DNA of 64,000 nt from the NCBI GenBank assembly GCA_905182995.1, contig CAJJDP010000056.1:20919-84918 (forward strand), given 5' to 3'. Shown one piece after another: positions 1 through 14,100 of this stretch. The notes beneath the pieces are model-generated. The model saw nothing but the letters and a program-made list of their open reading frames with translations, made no database searches and was not told where the DNA came from. Every line of letters starts with the position of its first letter. Position 1 is the first letter of the stretch. The DNA is from Paramecium octaurelia. Taxonomy: Eukaryota; Ciliophora; Oligohymenophorea; Peniculida; Parameciidae. The translations under genes and the position numbers were made by a program.

Positions 1-1014
1 AATGTGAACTTTTTGTTAAAAAAGACAAGGAATGATCATTTTTTTCACATCATTATTATTATTACTATTATAAACCTAATGATGTAAATCATGGTACTTT
101 GCAAATATCTCTGACTAGATACTAAGGAATAATTTCTTTTTCTAAAATTTATGCTCCGATTCTAAGATAATACTTGAGAAATATTTAGATCCCTTCAATT
201 CTACTTCTCTACTATCTGATAAATTCAGTAGTTTTTAATTTTTCTACTAAAATCATATGATTTAGCAACTACCTTGGAAATCCCCTCATCTACATCTGTG
301 GCATGTAATAATTGTATCGTCTACCACTACTAACTCTAGTATTATAATATATAATCAAATCAATTTTGATTGTTATTTTTATCTTTCATTTTACTTTGGT
401 TTGTTCTCTATTCAAATTTTATTAAATTCTGTTATTTTTTCACCTAACTAATTTTCTTTAACTTCTATATTAAATGAAACTGCAAAATTCATTTATATTT
501 TAATAATTTCTTTTATTTAATAAATTTCCAAACACATATCAATTTAATCTTGATTCTTTAACTTTTTATTATCTACAATATTGTTATTCTTTCTAAGTTA
601 TTTTAATGTATTTTTTATAAAATTAACCCATATATCATTTTTTCTAAAATCAAATTAATATTTAATAAAATCTATTATTTTAACAAAATAATCTAAACAT
701 TGAAACTATTTTATATTCTCGCAAAATAGCATATCATTTATTCAAATTTTCTATTCTACAAGTACTTGACATATTTTTATTAAGTAATGTATTAACTTCT
801 TAAGTTGATCCTTCTATGCTTTAAAAATTTAACAAAACAAGAAAGGGAATAAGTACTTCTACATTAGATTTCTCCTCCTTATTTACCTAAATTATTCTAA
901 TTGCGTATATGAAATAACATTTTTTCTGAAGCAACACTCTCGCCTCTCATCTTGCCCAAACAATAACTTCTATTTAGTTAAAAACAAAATTTTTCTATGT
1001 TGCAATTTAACAAA
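1..1014. other. AT-rich left end, nothing recognised
   Basis: Very A+T-rich sequence with trinucleotide runs of ATT near the edge. No frame gives a recognisable protein under the ciliate code and no telomeric G4T2/G3T3 repeat is present, so this edge is not seen to be a chromosome end. Confidence 0.4.
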
Positions 1015-1935
1015 AATATATTTACTGATGATCAAATTGATTTATTGGTTTCTAAATTTGGAGGTTGAATTTTACCACGAAAGTAATATGTACTCTACAC
1101 TGATTGTGTTTGAAATTAAATATTCTTCTTGGTAGGTTTTGGAATTAGTTTTTTATCATTGATTCAACATGTACATTTAATAATTCAATTAATTTTTTCT
1201 TTTCAATCATTTTTTTCTGTTTTTTTAAATCTTTTCGAATTTCAATCTATTTCTTGTCTGAATTAGCCTAGACTTTAGATCTCTCAAAAATTCTTCCTTG
1301 CTTTGATCTTCCAAAGGATGTTTTAAATGATTAAATGATCCTAAATATCAATTGATATCGTCTTAGGATAATATTGAAATGCACTCTAGAATTGAATTTT
1401 GAATAAAGAATGATTGGGGTGAAGTGTGTACAATGCATTAGTCATCCAATTTATATCTGGAATGTGAAATTGGTCAAATCCCCATGAAAATTGACAAGGT
1501 TTAAGTTAAAAACAGAATTAATATTATTGGTGCAATCGGGAATGATCTTTTACTGTTTTAATGCGTTAAAGGCAATGTTAACTCAAAATTAATTAAGGAT
1601 TGCTTGATAAGATTAACTACATAATGTAATAAACAGTATGGTTTAAGAAATTATATGTTTATCTTAGATAATGCATCAGTTCATAAGGAATTCTCAATTT
1701 AGAAAGAGGTCCTAAAATATGTAACATATCTATTTACCTCCATATAGTCCTCAATTAAATCCAATTGAGAAAGGTTTGGAGAGAATTGAAAATTCACTTA
1801 GCTAAATAAGATTGTATAACAAACCTTAAACTCAACTATTAAATTCATTACAGCATTAAAGAAATTAAGTATAGCCATCTTTTAGGCTATTGCGATTCTG
1901 TATATCCAATAGTAAAATAATGTTTGAAAAAATAG
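1015..1935 (+). pseudogene. Tc1/mariner-type transposase remnant
   Basis: A degraded DDE transposase spread over at least three frames. Seen directly: a stretch around 1,500-1,700 ending in FILDNASVHK, the typical second catalytic Asp block; then, one frame over at about 1,738-1,775, PPYSPQLNPIEK, the typical third acidic block with its Glu; then, in another frame, VWRELK followed by a helical tail ending at TGA near 1,930. About 32 residues separate the Asp and the Glu, in the Tc1/mariner/IS630 range. An open start near 1,016 (MLQFNKNIFTDDQ) could be the DNA-binding end. Frame changes and a TGA show it is dead. Paramecium germline genomes carry such elements and they are thought to be the source of internal eliminated sequences; which family this is cannot be told. 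No terminal inverted repeats were identified. Confidence 0.8.
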
Positions 1936-3449
1936 GAATTGTGATTTTTAAAAATGAAATATTTGATATGAATAATAATCTTCATGACGATCCAATTGAT
2001 TAGAAAAATAGATACTAAAATTGATTCCAATTGAATTAATTCATTTTAATCATTATGTAAAAATTATTTGATTAATGTCGAATAGTTTATGTCCAAAAGT
2101 ATTTCGTATTTTGGGGACTTTGGAAGTTGATAATTAAGATGTAATGAGAATATTAATAGAAACTAGGTCATAAAATTGTAGATTAAGTCAAAAAAGAAAA
2201 TAAAGAAATAATTTAAAGATAGTTAATTTAAACATATATAAAAAGGAATTGAGTTACAAATTGATTTATTTGTAAGTAAAGTCAACAACATTCTAAATTT
2301 AAATTGCTTTGATTATAGCAATCCTATCAGACTTAAACTTCTTAATATAATTTTTTATTGATTTATTCAATTGGTTGATAATGTCATATTAGTAAATTAG
2401 ATGATAAAGCCACTTAATACAGTCTAAAACAAGTCATGCGTTATTTTTTGCTTGATCCTTACTTCAACTGTGCAATAACCAATTATCATTATTTATCTTA
2501 TCCAAATTTCGTATTTTTCTAAAAAGTTTTTGATTATTTTTCGTATAGCAATATGCTGGTGTCTTTATATACCCCATCCTATAGTTAGATTTTTAGACTT
2601 CTAACTTCTCAATATTGAACAGTATATATTGAATACCAGATATAGGAGATGCTCCTTGCTCTCCTACTGTGCTATACATTATTGGCGTGACATTTTGAAA
2701 AATTGTGTGTGTTAATACACATATAATTCATGTTAAGTGATCTTAAGTTAACCATAAAACTATCCACTTAATCACAGCAATGTGCTTCCTGTGCTACTAA
2801 ACACTGTAAGCCATATTATTTCTTTATGAGGCTAGAAACTACATTACTGGTATTATTTGTATAAGATCTAATATTATTTCTCATTGTGATGCTTACAACT
2901 TGATTAGTAAATTACTTCTCCTTTCTAATTGCGTCCTTGCCTAGTTCCATTAATTAAAAAGTTAATTCTATTAATTTATGTCATAAATACTATTGATATT
3001 GCATTATGATTTATTGCTTGTATAATTTATTTTTTTACATTTTTGCGGCTACTTAATCACCAAATAAACACACTGTGGTGCTTCGCCCCTTCACGATATG
3101 CATCATAATTTGATAGTTTCAAGGACACTCAATATTTGATGTTGTTAATAGGTGCCAATTCAAACTTGGACTACAGTTGAGGCATTTTAGTGTTTATTCA
3201 ATTTTATTTGGTTTAAATGTCAATCTTAAATTTATAATTTAACATGTTCCTTGTGCGCTGAATTACGTGCATACTGCTTGCCTCTGACTCTGGTTGTAAG
3301 CTTAGCCAACCTTATCTTTATATCTACTAGTCTACAAGTTAATATAAAAAAGCTCTTTTATCCATTCTCAATCTGATTTATACACTTGGGGCTACCTGAA
3401 ATGTTTAAATATTCATTTGAAGAATGGAAGGGTAACATTTCGGATTGTA
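1936..3449. other. No supported gene; cysteine-rich broken patch
   Basis: No intact gene seen. Between about 2,640 and 3,320 short open pieces in the plus direction contain clustered cysteines (for example CASCATKHC near 2,780), which faintly resembles decayed ciliate surface-antigen sequence, but no frame holds. Treated as unassigned. Confidence 0.3.
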
Positions 3450-4873
3450 TTATACACTCTCAAATATTGTTAAACACCTTTTTCTAACATTTAATTTCAG
3501 AATTGAACTAATTTATCATTTGATGCAATAGATGGATAGAAATTAACAAATGGGACATATTCTTACTGTGCTAGAATAGCAGTAGAAGTTTGAACAATTA
3601 GAGATGGTTCAGTAAACATCAAATGGGGACCCTAATTGATGAATCTTCAGCATATAAAGAATAAAGGTGGGTCTAATAAATATCCCAGAAACACGAACTA
3701 TAAAATCATAGGTTGATTTTCGCATAGTCTCTCTTCATTTATGAATTATGTGCTTGATATAACTACCCTTAAATTCTGTAATGAATGCTTAATATCAAAC
3801 GAGTAAGCATATAAGCATTTATCCATGATAAATGAAATAATAAGTACCATTAGAATTTGCTGAGCAATAATTTTAAAATTGACTCAAAGAGAAAGATGTA
3901 GTGGAAAGTAAAAATGGTACACAAAAATGGGTCAATAATTATCTTATCCAATTTTATTAGGATGGATCACAAGCAGATCAATATATTAGCAAGTAATACA
4001 CAAATGATGGCTTTCTAGTCTCCTTAGAAAAAGGATTGTGTTGTTAACAGGGAGCCAAAATTTTAGCGCTGGGTAACTACTGTAACTAAAGCATAAAGAC
4101 TTAGGGAATAATAATAAATTTGGGTCTGCACAAGATTTTCAGTTCTTGTTATTAGAAACTAGAATACTGAAAGTACTAATTTACTTTGATGGAATACAAA
4201 TTTTAGTTAGTATTTTTAGGGTCTTGAGAGTTATCATAAAGCAAATGGATATTTACCTTAGTGTAAAATTATAATATGATGCCTTGGCGTAGTGCAACTT
4301 TTAGTTAACACAAACTTAATATGAATGATGCATCATTGCTACAAGCAAGAGTAAAAATATTTAAAATAAGTTGGCTGCTTGAAATACAGGATTGTACCTA
4401 TAGTTCTTTCTAATGACTGATCATAACAAGTTGTTTATGGAACTTTAGGAAGGCAAAATTTATAAATTGTTTAAGATTGAAAAAACTGCATTAAATTCAT
4501 CAGTCGATGCAAGTGGGTTGCACTAAGATGAAAATACAGAATAAATAACAAAGCATCATAAACAAATAGATGTTGTTGAAATTAGTGGCGTTCTTAGCAA
4601 ACTCCTATTCTGCGAGAGTAAGCTGCAATAATTGTTAGATGTGACACTATTAATAAAATTAATGTTGTATTTAGAATTAATTTAGCCCTCAACTTGTTTT
4701 ACAAGGACTATGAAATTATTGATATGAGTAAACACTCTAAAAATTACTGATCAAAATTTTACATAGTGCAGCAAGAGAATTTTTAATTTGCCTTTTTGAT
4801 AATTCAAAAACGAAAGTATATAGTATAAGAAATTTAATTTAAAACCATCGAGTTTGAAAAGTGTTTATAAGAT
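3450..4873. repeat. 1,424-bp repeat, copy 1
   Basis: Begins TTATACACTCTC and ends TTTATAAGAT. The same 1,424 bases are repeated after a single N. Short coding-like pieces occur (for example MDRNQQMGHILTVLEQ near 3,530 and DGSQADQYISKQYTNDGF near 3,960), each interrupted by TGA. No function assigned. Confidence 0.9.
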
Positions 4874-4874
4874 N
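4874..4874. other. Assembly gap (single N)
   Basis: One N between the two identical 1,424-bp blocks. A single N exactly at the junction of perfect repeats suggests two contigs joined without trimming their overlap. Confidence 0.9.
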
Positions 4875-6298
4875 TTATACACTCTCAAATATTGTTAAAC
4901 ACCTTTTTCTAACATTTAATTTCAGAATTGAACTAATTTATCATTTGATGCAATAGATGGATAGAAATTAACAAATGGGACATATTCTTACTGTGCTAGA
5001 ATAGCAGTAGAAGTTTGAACAATTAGAGATGGTTCAGTAAACATCAAATGGGGACCCTAATTGATGAATCTTCAGCATATAAAGAATAAAGGTGGGTCTA
5101 ATAAATATCCCAGAAACACGAACTATAAAATCATAGGTTGATTTTCGCATAGTCTCTCTTCATTTATGAATTATGTGCTTGATATAACTACCCTTAAATT
5201 CTGTAATGAATGCTTAATATCAAACGAGTAAGCATATAAGCATTTATCCATGATAAATGAAATAATAAGTACCATTAGAATTTGCTGAGCAATAATTTTA
5301 AAATTGACTCAAAGAGAAAGATGTAGTGGAAAGTAAAAATGGTACACAAAAATGGGTCAATAATTATCTTATCCAATTTTATTAGGATGGATCACAAGCA
5401 GATCAATATATTAGCAAGTAATACACAAATGATGGCTTTCTAGTCTCCTTAGAAAAAGGATTGTGTTGTTAACAGGGAGCCAAAATTTTAGCGCTGGGTA
5501 ACTACTGTAACTAAAGCATAAAGACTTAGGGAATAATAATAAATTTGGGTCTGCACAAGATTTTCAGTTCTTGTTATTAGAAACTAGAATACTGAAAGTA
5601 CTAATTTACTTTGATGGAATACAAATTTTAGTTAGTATTTTTAGGGTCTTGAGAGTTATCATAAAGCAAATGGATATTTACCTTAGTGTAAAATTATAAT
5701 ATGATGCCTTGGCGTAGTGCAACTTTTAGTTAACACAAACTTAATATGAATGATGCATCATTGCTACAAGCAAGAGTAAAAATATTTAAAATAAGTTGGC
5801 TGCTTGAAATACAGGATTGTACCTATAGTTCTTTCTAATGACTGATCATAACAAGTTGTTTATGGAACTTTAGGAAGGCAAAATTTATAAATTGTTTAAG
5901 ATTGAAAAAACTGCATTAAATTCATCAGTCGATGCAAGTGGGTTGCACTAAGATGAAAATACAGAATAAATAACAAAGCATCATAAACAAATAGATGTTG
6001 TTGAAATTAGTGGCGTTCTTAGCAAACTCCTATTCTGCGAGAGTAAGCTGCAATAATTGTTAGATGTGACACTATTAATAAAATTAATGTTGTATTTAGA
6101 ATTAATTTAGCCCTCAACTTGTTTTACAAGGACTATGAAATTATTGATATGAGTAAACACTCTAAAAATTACTGATCAAAATTTTACATAGTGCAGCAAG
6201 AGAATTTTTAATTTGCCTTTTTGATAATTCAAAAACGAAAGTATATAGTATAAGAAATTTAATTTAAAACCATCGAGTTTGAAAAGTGTTTATAAGAT
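4875..6298. repeat. 1,424-bp repeat, copy 2
   Basis: Appears base-for-base the same as 3,450-4,873, starting immediately after the N; sequence becomes unique again after TTTATAAGAT at 6,298. Confidence 0.9.
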
Positions 6299-7987
6299 AA
6301 ATTGGTAAAGATTTGAATGAGCTTCTAAATATTTACCGCACTTTTATTTAAAGTCAGAAGTTCAAAAAGTAACAATGAGAGATGATATTGAAGGGGCATC
6401 TAACAGTCATAAATGCAAGTTTATCAGAACAAACAACTTGATGCGATGAAGGATGAATTAAATAAGTTGCATTTGTGAGACCATCTTAACAGACAGGTAC
6501 CAATAAGCAGAAAAATAGTTTAAACATAAACAATAAAAGTTGTATTTGATGCAACATAGTACATAACTTTCAATTCTCTCCATCAAATTAATAAAATTGA
6601 ATTCTCATGACAGTTTATAGCCCAAAGACTTGATTAGATTAACGTTACTATAATATTACAGTGCATTTGATGATAAGTAACAATGAGTAACCGCTGGAGT
6701 TTTGATGGCATCAGAAAATTACACTTATAATTAAATTAGCCGATGAAAGAGATATTAATGAAGTATATTATTTTCCTTTAGGAGGTGCTTTAGCTGTTTA
6801 GAAGATAGGAATGGAAAGAAACATGCCATCAGTCTGACAAATCAAAACAGTATTTAACTTGCATCCATCTGCGAGCATTTGAAATACTTTTTTCATTGTG
6901 CAAATCAGTATTTGACATGTAAGAGGAAATGAAATGTAATTATTCATTTTAAATAAGAGGAAAAAGTTGGTGGAGCATTCTCTGTAGTTATGCGTGTGTT
7001 ATTATGATCGTAAGTTGCTCTTGCATTATTGAGGAAGTGTAAAGTTGATACAAAGGTTAGATTGTATTTAATTTTCTACATAAGTTTAAAAATGCTACGA
7101 AGTTAGATCTAAAGTAATTATTGGGAAAACTCAGATAACTATATGCTGTATGCTGGGGCGGTGTATTTTTCAAGAATACTGATTTTTACACGTGAGTTGT
7201 TCCTAGAAAAATAGAGTCAATGTGAAGTAAGTTTGATCAAATTAATCTTGAAGTCTGCATTTGGCATGCATACTTTCATTTAGATGGAAATTATCATCAA
7301 ATAAATAGAGTTACTAGAGGATTAAGAATGTATTCAAAACATTAGGATCAGAAGAGATTACCTTTTTTGCAATGACACAAATAAATTAGCAATTCCATTC
7401 TTATCAGGAAAAGATGTATGCGAACTAAAATTGAAATTTAAGAAGCATCCTTCAATTCATGGAAAAGAGTAAGTCGAAGTATATTTAGGATATAATTTAG
7501 TACAGATGATAGAATTCTATTAATAGCTGAAGATAAATATATTTTGCAGTGGATGGATGAATGGCTCGCTTTTTTAACTTGAGTACCTTAAAAAATCTAC
7601 TCTTAGCATTTACAGTTTCTAAAATTTAATATTTTAACAGATTTATAAACTACGTAACCAAACAAAGTAAGGCAAGTTTTTCAAACAGTTACAATTAGCA
7701 CATGAAAAGAAAAAATGAAGGTTCTGCGACGAGTACAGCATCATGACTAAAATAACCAAATTCATATAGTAAAAATAGGCCATCCAGATATGGTGCAGCT
7801 TTACTAGTAAATGTTTGTATAGGTTTATTAGTTTCTATGTACTTGATGTTGAATAATGATATGATGTGCTTTTTGTAGAGAGGCTTTAGACTAATGATAA
7901 TATCCTGAAATGTATTTACAAAATTAGCTAAGCCAATCCTATTTATTAAGGAGTTCAGCATCAAGCCATTAAGCATCATCATATTAG
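6299..7987. other. No supported gene; coding-like scraps
   Basis: Several short open pieces look protein-like under the ciliate code, for example LADERDINEVYYFPLGGALA near 6,740, but all are broken by TGA within a few dozen codons and cannot be joined by plausible introns. Best read as decayed coding sequence or chance. No RNA gene or repeat recognised here. Confidence 0.35.
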
Positions 7988-8105
7988 TAGATTGTAATGC
8001 ATAAATTATAATTCATAAAATTTGTAAGAGAATAAGCAATTTATATGTTATAAAGAGCAAATTCTGGAATGATGTTTTGTAATACATATTAAAGAACTGT
8101 GATAA
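7988..8105. repeat. Dispersed ~115-bp repeat, copy A
   Basis: Starts near AGATTGTAATGCATAAATTA and ends near TATTAAAGAACTGTG. A diverged copy with the same order of blocks lies at 23,829-23,945 (and partly at 21,946-22,041), including GCAAATTCTGGAATG and TTTTGTAATA. The flanks differ, so the repeat is a defined short unit. It could be the end of a mobile element or a non-coding RNA; neither is shown. Confidence 0.6.
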
Positions 8106-11100
8106 CAGTGTGAAAAAAGCCAGCAAGAAGGCAGACATTGTTAATTGTTTGTATGAGACCTTCCTTATTTTAAGTAGTAATGATCATAATCAAAATAGAG
8201 ATAAATATGTTTTAGATATTACAGAGTATTATGAATGAACTAAATGATGCAATTATTAGTGGCTATCCTCTAAAATTTATTCAAGGATGTTTGCTATCAA
8301 TGTCGAAATATCAAGTATATAGGTTTAAATAGGATTAGTATCACAGCTTTAAATAGATCAATTGCATATCTAATTCTCATATAATTAGACTATTTTCTGA
8401 GACCAGTCATAATAATTTCAGGGGACATCAAGTCTTTTCACACTGTTATTTTAATCTAACAGATTTTAAATATTTGAAAAGTAGTTATTCAATATTTGAA
8501 CCAAGCAAGAGATAATTTGGACAAATTGGCAGTAATTACCCAAATTTTGGGTAGTTAAAATGTTAACATGAAGCGGTTCTATTAAAAAATATGAAGTAAC
8601 CTTATTATTTCATGTTGTACAATGCCATTCTCATATTAATCACAAGGATGAGTCTGAGTAACTGAACCATCTATAGACTCGAGCAAGTATGGGGAGGGCA
8701 ACCCTAGAATTTATCATTAGTCAACTGATATAAACTATTTCCTAGAAGTTTATTCAGTTTTTTAAAAGTAGCATTGATATACATTCATTGCCATCTGCTT
8801 TACTCTCTGAAAAATGATCAGTATAGTCATTAATGATAATCGGTTGTGATTAAATACTACATTTGAATTTGCTTGGAGAAATTGAATAATAAATTTTGAT
8901 ACCCCTTTTTACCAAAGTCAAAATAGACACACTATTAAATTTTTCCACACTAATTAGTTCTACATTAATAAATGAAGAAAGAAATGAAACTCTAACTTAG
9001 GACAAGAAAATTCCCATGCGAAAAATTAAACAATGTTTACTCACAAAAAGTTATGATTAAAAATTTCTACAAACTTTGTTACAGCTACATTATATCACAG
9101 AATAGTAGCTGAATCAAAGATCTAATAATCAAACAAATGGCATAGCATTTTGAGTTCAACAACTATTAGGATCAGCTGATAAAGCCTAAGATGTCCTAAA
9201 AACAGTAATAACAAAGCTTTTCAAGAAACCCTATACAAAGAGGTGTGTGTTTTCCTTTATAAATTCTCACATTTAGTGCAGATTTGCTTGTAAGAAAAGT
9301 GTTAAAGCATATATGAATGTAGATACAACTTAGGCGTAGAAATATTTTATAAGTAACACTCAATCTCAAAAAATATAATATGGATATGATTCTACACTCA
9401 ATAAAGGAAAGGAAAGTTTTTGCTCATGTAGCTTTGACAAATATTGAAGCATTGCCATGATGCTAAGGATAGAAAGCAGACAATATAAGAAAATCAGCTT
9501 TTAAATTTGACTCCTATATTATGCATTCTACTAGAGAAGGTTGATAAACATTCCTTTACTGGTATTATTCTCTTGGTGAGATGAAGAAGCGTATCCTGAG
9601 AAGGACATAACCAGTCAAGCTCTTGTTAAACAACTATTCAAGAAAACAGAACTACTATTAGAGTAGGTAGATAGGCATTTCTACATAATTCGGACTATAT
9701 CTTAAAAATATATATATCCAAAAAGTAGTTGATTATTCATGGCATTTATAAAAAGGATTTCGCATGCTTCAGGTTATTTGTCCACTGCCTGAAGCATTTG
9801 TTACAATCTACAAGAAATTTTATGATTTCAACTGAATATACTTCTTTTAGTTCTCCTTATTTATTATTTGACTCTTGTTTAAAGCATTATTTTGACACCT
9901 TAATTAGTCAAATCAATATATACTGTATCAAAATAGGTCATAATTCGTAATGACCCTCTCTTAATTAAAATTGCCTCTTCCAAATTTCTCACCCACATTT
10001 AGGTCCAGAATAACATCATTAGGTGAACTTATTTAATACAAAAGAGTTTAACAATAACATTAACTTTAGTTTGTTTGGTTGATTCTTTCTACTTGATAAA
10101 TATAACTTAGCCTAAGTAGTTAGAGATATTTTATGGATGGGGATTTGTTATTTCTATTTAACAATTATACTAATTAATTAGTTTCATTTACTGAAATCTT
10201 CAAATCATCTCCACTATTTTTTTGCCTCTATGTCATTAAGATGTATTCATTTTTATAATTAGCCTTAAGCTGTAACCCTTGTTCTTTTCATTCAGTAAGC
10301 ATCGCATTGATCATTTTAATAAAGATTCATATTTAGTTAGAAGATTTTAATATTACCATTTAACTTTTTCTGAGAGATAATTTCCTTATGATACTAATAT
10401 TATGATTTTTAGATTCCATGATTATAGTCTTAGTTCCTAAAGGGACAGAATCTATAATAATCTTTTTAATTTGTGAAATTAATATCTATTAATTTCTTAG
10501 GTATATAGAGAATTTATTTACTACGCTTCTTCTTTGAGGGAATCAAAAATAAATTGGTTTGTGGATGAGTTTAAGCAATGTTACTCTGAAAACAGGAATT
10601 GAAGTTGTATTCGTAGATTATGTATTTATTTTATCTTCTAATTATGATCACCCTTCTAAATTTTTATTTATTGAGGTCATCCACTCTTTTCATTATTGTA
10701 ACAATCAGGATTTATCACCAAATGTTTGATAAACCTACAATGCAGAATTATATTTTAGATGTTACCTTAAAGTATATTATCAGAAACCATATTTTATGAA
10801 ATATCGCTTTTATTAAACATAGAGCTATTTAAGGATTTAATATTATTTTCTTACATAAGAAAATAGTGCGAATACTAAAGTAGTTCTTTCTTTATATGAA
10901 TTATAAAGGGACATCCAATTAATGATCATAGCATAATGAATGAAAAATATCTGCCCATGTGGTTTACTATTACCTTACTCATCTCTTTATTAAAATAAAA
11001 TTGCTTATAGCGTTTGATAATAGAATTTATGGGTCTCAGAAATTCGAGTATTGGTCGGATTTAATTTTAATTTGCCTCATCAAATTAATGCTAGGTTTTT

Positions 11101-14100
11101 TAGAGATGGAACGTAAAGTAAAGAAGTTGTTAGAATAGTTGACATCTTATATTGAGGATATCCTTATATACTAATAAAATAATTAATTCATTTCAAGTAG
11201 TTCTAGTTTTCTTTTAAGAATATAAGTTGTTAAAATAAAGAGGAGCAATATTTACAAGATTAATCGATTCAAATGCTAAAATATGCATTTGCCGAATATA
11301 TATTTAATGATTACGCATATAATTTTATCATATTATGTAATTATCTACTAAATAAAGGAGAAGAGAATACATTAAATTAAATTAATTAGAGCTTGATTAA
11401 ATAAATATTGAAAATAATCAGCATTTTAATGGGATTGAAATTACTAAGAATATTTAACTAGCTATAATTACCTGTTAACTAATTTAAGTGTTATTTTATT
11501 TTAATTTCTAAATTTTCACTTTCTAAATTTAGTCTTGCAAACTTAAGAATATTTTTTTGATTTTTTTATAATTCTTTAAATTCTTAAAATAAAAGAACAG
11601 GAATAAAGTGAAAATACTTATTATCTTAAAGAAAACTTAGAACTACTTTTATACGCAATTTATATTAATACTTCTCAAGAACAATCTTAAGTATCCATCC
11701 CTTTTTATTCAATAAAAAAAAAGATTTCTGCATTTTTATCCTAAGATATTTTTTCAATGCAGCAGATAACCCGATTTTAGCATCGCTATGTAGCATGCTT
11801 TTCTAGCATCTCGACCTAATTTAATAAAGAGCAAAGGCTTAATTGCTTTTTTAGAAAGAATTGAAAAATTCATTAACTAATATGCATTTAACCGTCCAAA
11901 TATATCTGAAGAGATTATGTAATTGCCGATTTGATAATTTAAAAAGTTTAAAATTAAAATTATATAAGTTGTTAATATAATCTATGCTTAAATATTGAAT
12001 TTGAAAATGTATGACCTAATTGGCTGTGCTTCAAAAATTTGAATTCGACCTTGTATTTGAAGGATTAAATTAAGATGCTAGAATCAATATTTTTCGTAAT
12101 TTTTCATATCGAAAAAAAATCATATTTTAAGCATTATTTCTTTGTATCACCATATTATTGGTTTAATAAAATAAAATTTAGGTTACTTTAAATTATTCAT
12201 TTTTATTAATTAATAAAACTGCAATGTAAACAATTTTACCAGAAACATATAAGGACAATAAGAAAGAATAAAACTAGAACAGCTTTACCTAACTTTCTAT
12301 GATGGAGAAGATATTTATTGTAAAGAGTTAATGATTTAACATCTCAGAAAAGGAGATTAAAATCAATCTGAAGAAAAATTCTTAATAAGTAATGGAAGAT
12401 GATTATATATATTTAATGCAAATAGAAAGACAAGTGCAAAATTCGAAAAATCTCTATATAAAATAAATTGAAATAATTTACAAATAGAATCAGAATTTTA
12501 GCAGAATTATAATATAAACTCAATGATAATACCCTAATTAACAATCAACCAGCAGATATTAATGATTGTAAATAATTTGACTTTGTTGTAAATAAATGAT
12601 AAAAGGATGAGAATGAAAATTAGTAATATTTTGTTATTATTTAAAGAATGAAATAATTTTGGTAAATTTAATTTCAAATATAAATTTATCTAAAAGATTA
12701 GAGCCTTAACTTGTGCAAAATTTAAATCCTTAAATTCAGTATCAATCTATGAAATAAATATATAATTAATGAAAAAAAATTCTTCTAACAAGAATTGAGA
12801 AAATACGATTAAACTGTGTAGCTCTTATGAATAAGAAAATGAAGAATTCCAAAACATTAGTAAGCATTTGCAATTGCAATTAATTTTAGAGAATGACCTA
12901 ATTTCAATTAATATCATTAGAAGAATAATCTAAAGTTTATTAATTAAGCAATTAGTAGAGTAGTAAAATTTAATAATTTTTATAAATAGAATCTACACCA
13001 TGCTACTTTTTAGAAATTTTGCCAAATTATTTGAATTTTCTATATTATTCTTAACAAATAGGATTTTTTGATGCTTAATATTATGATAAGATTTTAAGAA
13101 TTAGTTTATTAATCAACAGTAAACATATGAAAGCAAACTGATATACTAATTGATATAAGAAGCTTTAATGATGTTATCTGAACCTTGTCATATAGTAGCT
13201 ATTAATAAATTCATTCAGATATTGGCAGTCATTTGTAGGAAGACTATTACGATATTTAAATTTAGACTTGGTTTCCTTAAATTAGCTTAAATTTTAATTG
13301 AACACACAAATTATGTATTCTGTTTGATATTATGAAGCTCTCAAATTAGTTAATATCTTTTGGAAATAATTAATCAATCTTTTATTGGAGGGGTAACAAA
13401 AAATTAGAAGGACATTTTAGTTTTATAAGTTGAGTCTTAATTAAAAACACTGACATCTTAGAATCTCAGGTAGCGATTCGAAAACGTTCTTAAGAAATCA
13501 GAAATACTGTAATAGTACTCTTTAAAAAATAGCTTCTACATTAATATTATAAGATAAAATGAAAAAATTAATTTATAGTAGAATATTCTATTAATTTTGA
13601 AATTTATATGGAATAGCAAGCGAAGATGGACATATTTAATTATATGTGACAGTTAGTCTAAAACAATTCAAGTTAGAACAAATATCAAAACATGAATATA
13701 ATAAAACAACTCATCTAATTATTAGCGATTTATAAATCCTAAACATCAAAGTCCTTAAGCTATGAAGTCTTCATTTGATTTATTACTCATATTAATCTTG
13801 TTAATCCATTGGTAAGATATTATAAGCTCCAAAAATATCTGACTGCTACTCTTAATCAAAATCATTTATCCATTTAACCAGTCTTAGTTCTTGAATATGC
13901 TTATGATATTTTTTCCCTGTTTTGCACTATATAAGATCTTTATTTTGTGTGCATTTATTCAATCTCCTTTAACTCTTTAATTAGAGCAATTTTATCAATT
14001 TTCAATAAAGTAATTAGGCACTATGGATATTTTATTGCCTTATTTTAATTTTTTTTTTTTATTGATATGAATTAATTCTAAAATTTTCTAAATATGATAA

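Noticed and set aside
3520-4300. Coding-like frames in the 1,424-bp repeat as a gene
   Set aside because: Protein-like pieces switch frame and hit TGA every 40-80 codons, without intron signals that would join them.
7695-7982. 95-codon minus-strand open frame
   Set aside because: No motif, no intron, Leu/Ile-rich composition expected by chance, and it lies in the degraded left half.
9729-9950. 73-codon plus-strand open frame with several Cys
   Set aside because: Too short, no family resemblance, surrounded by non-coding sequence.
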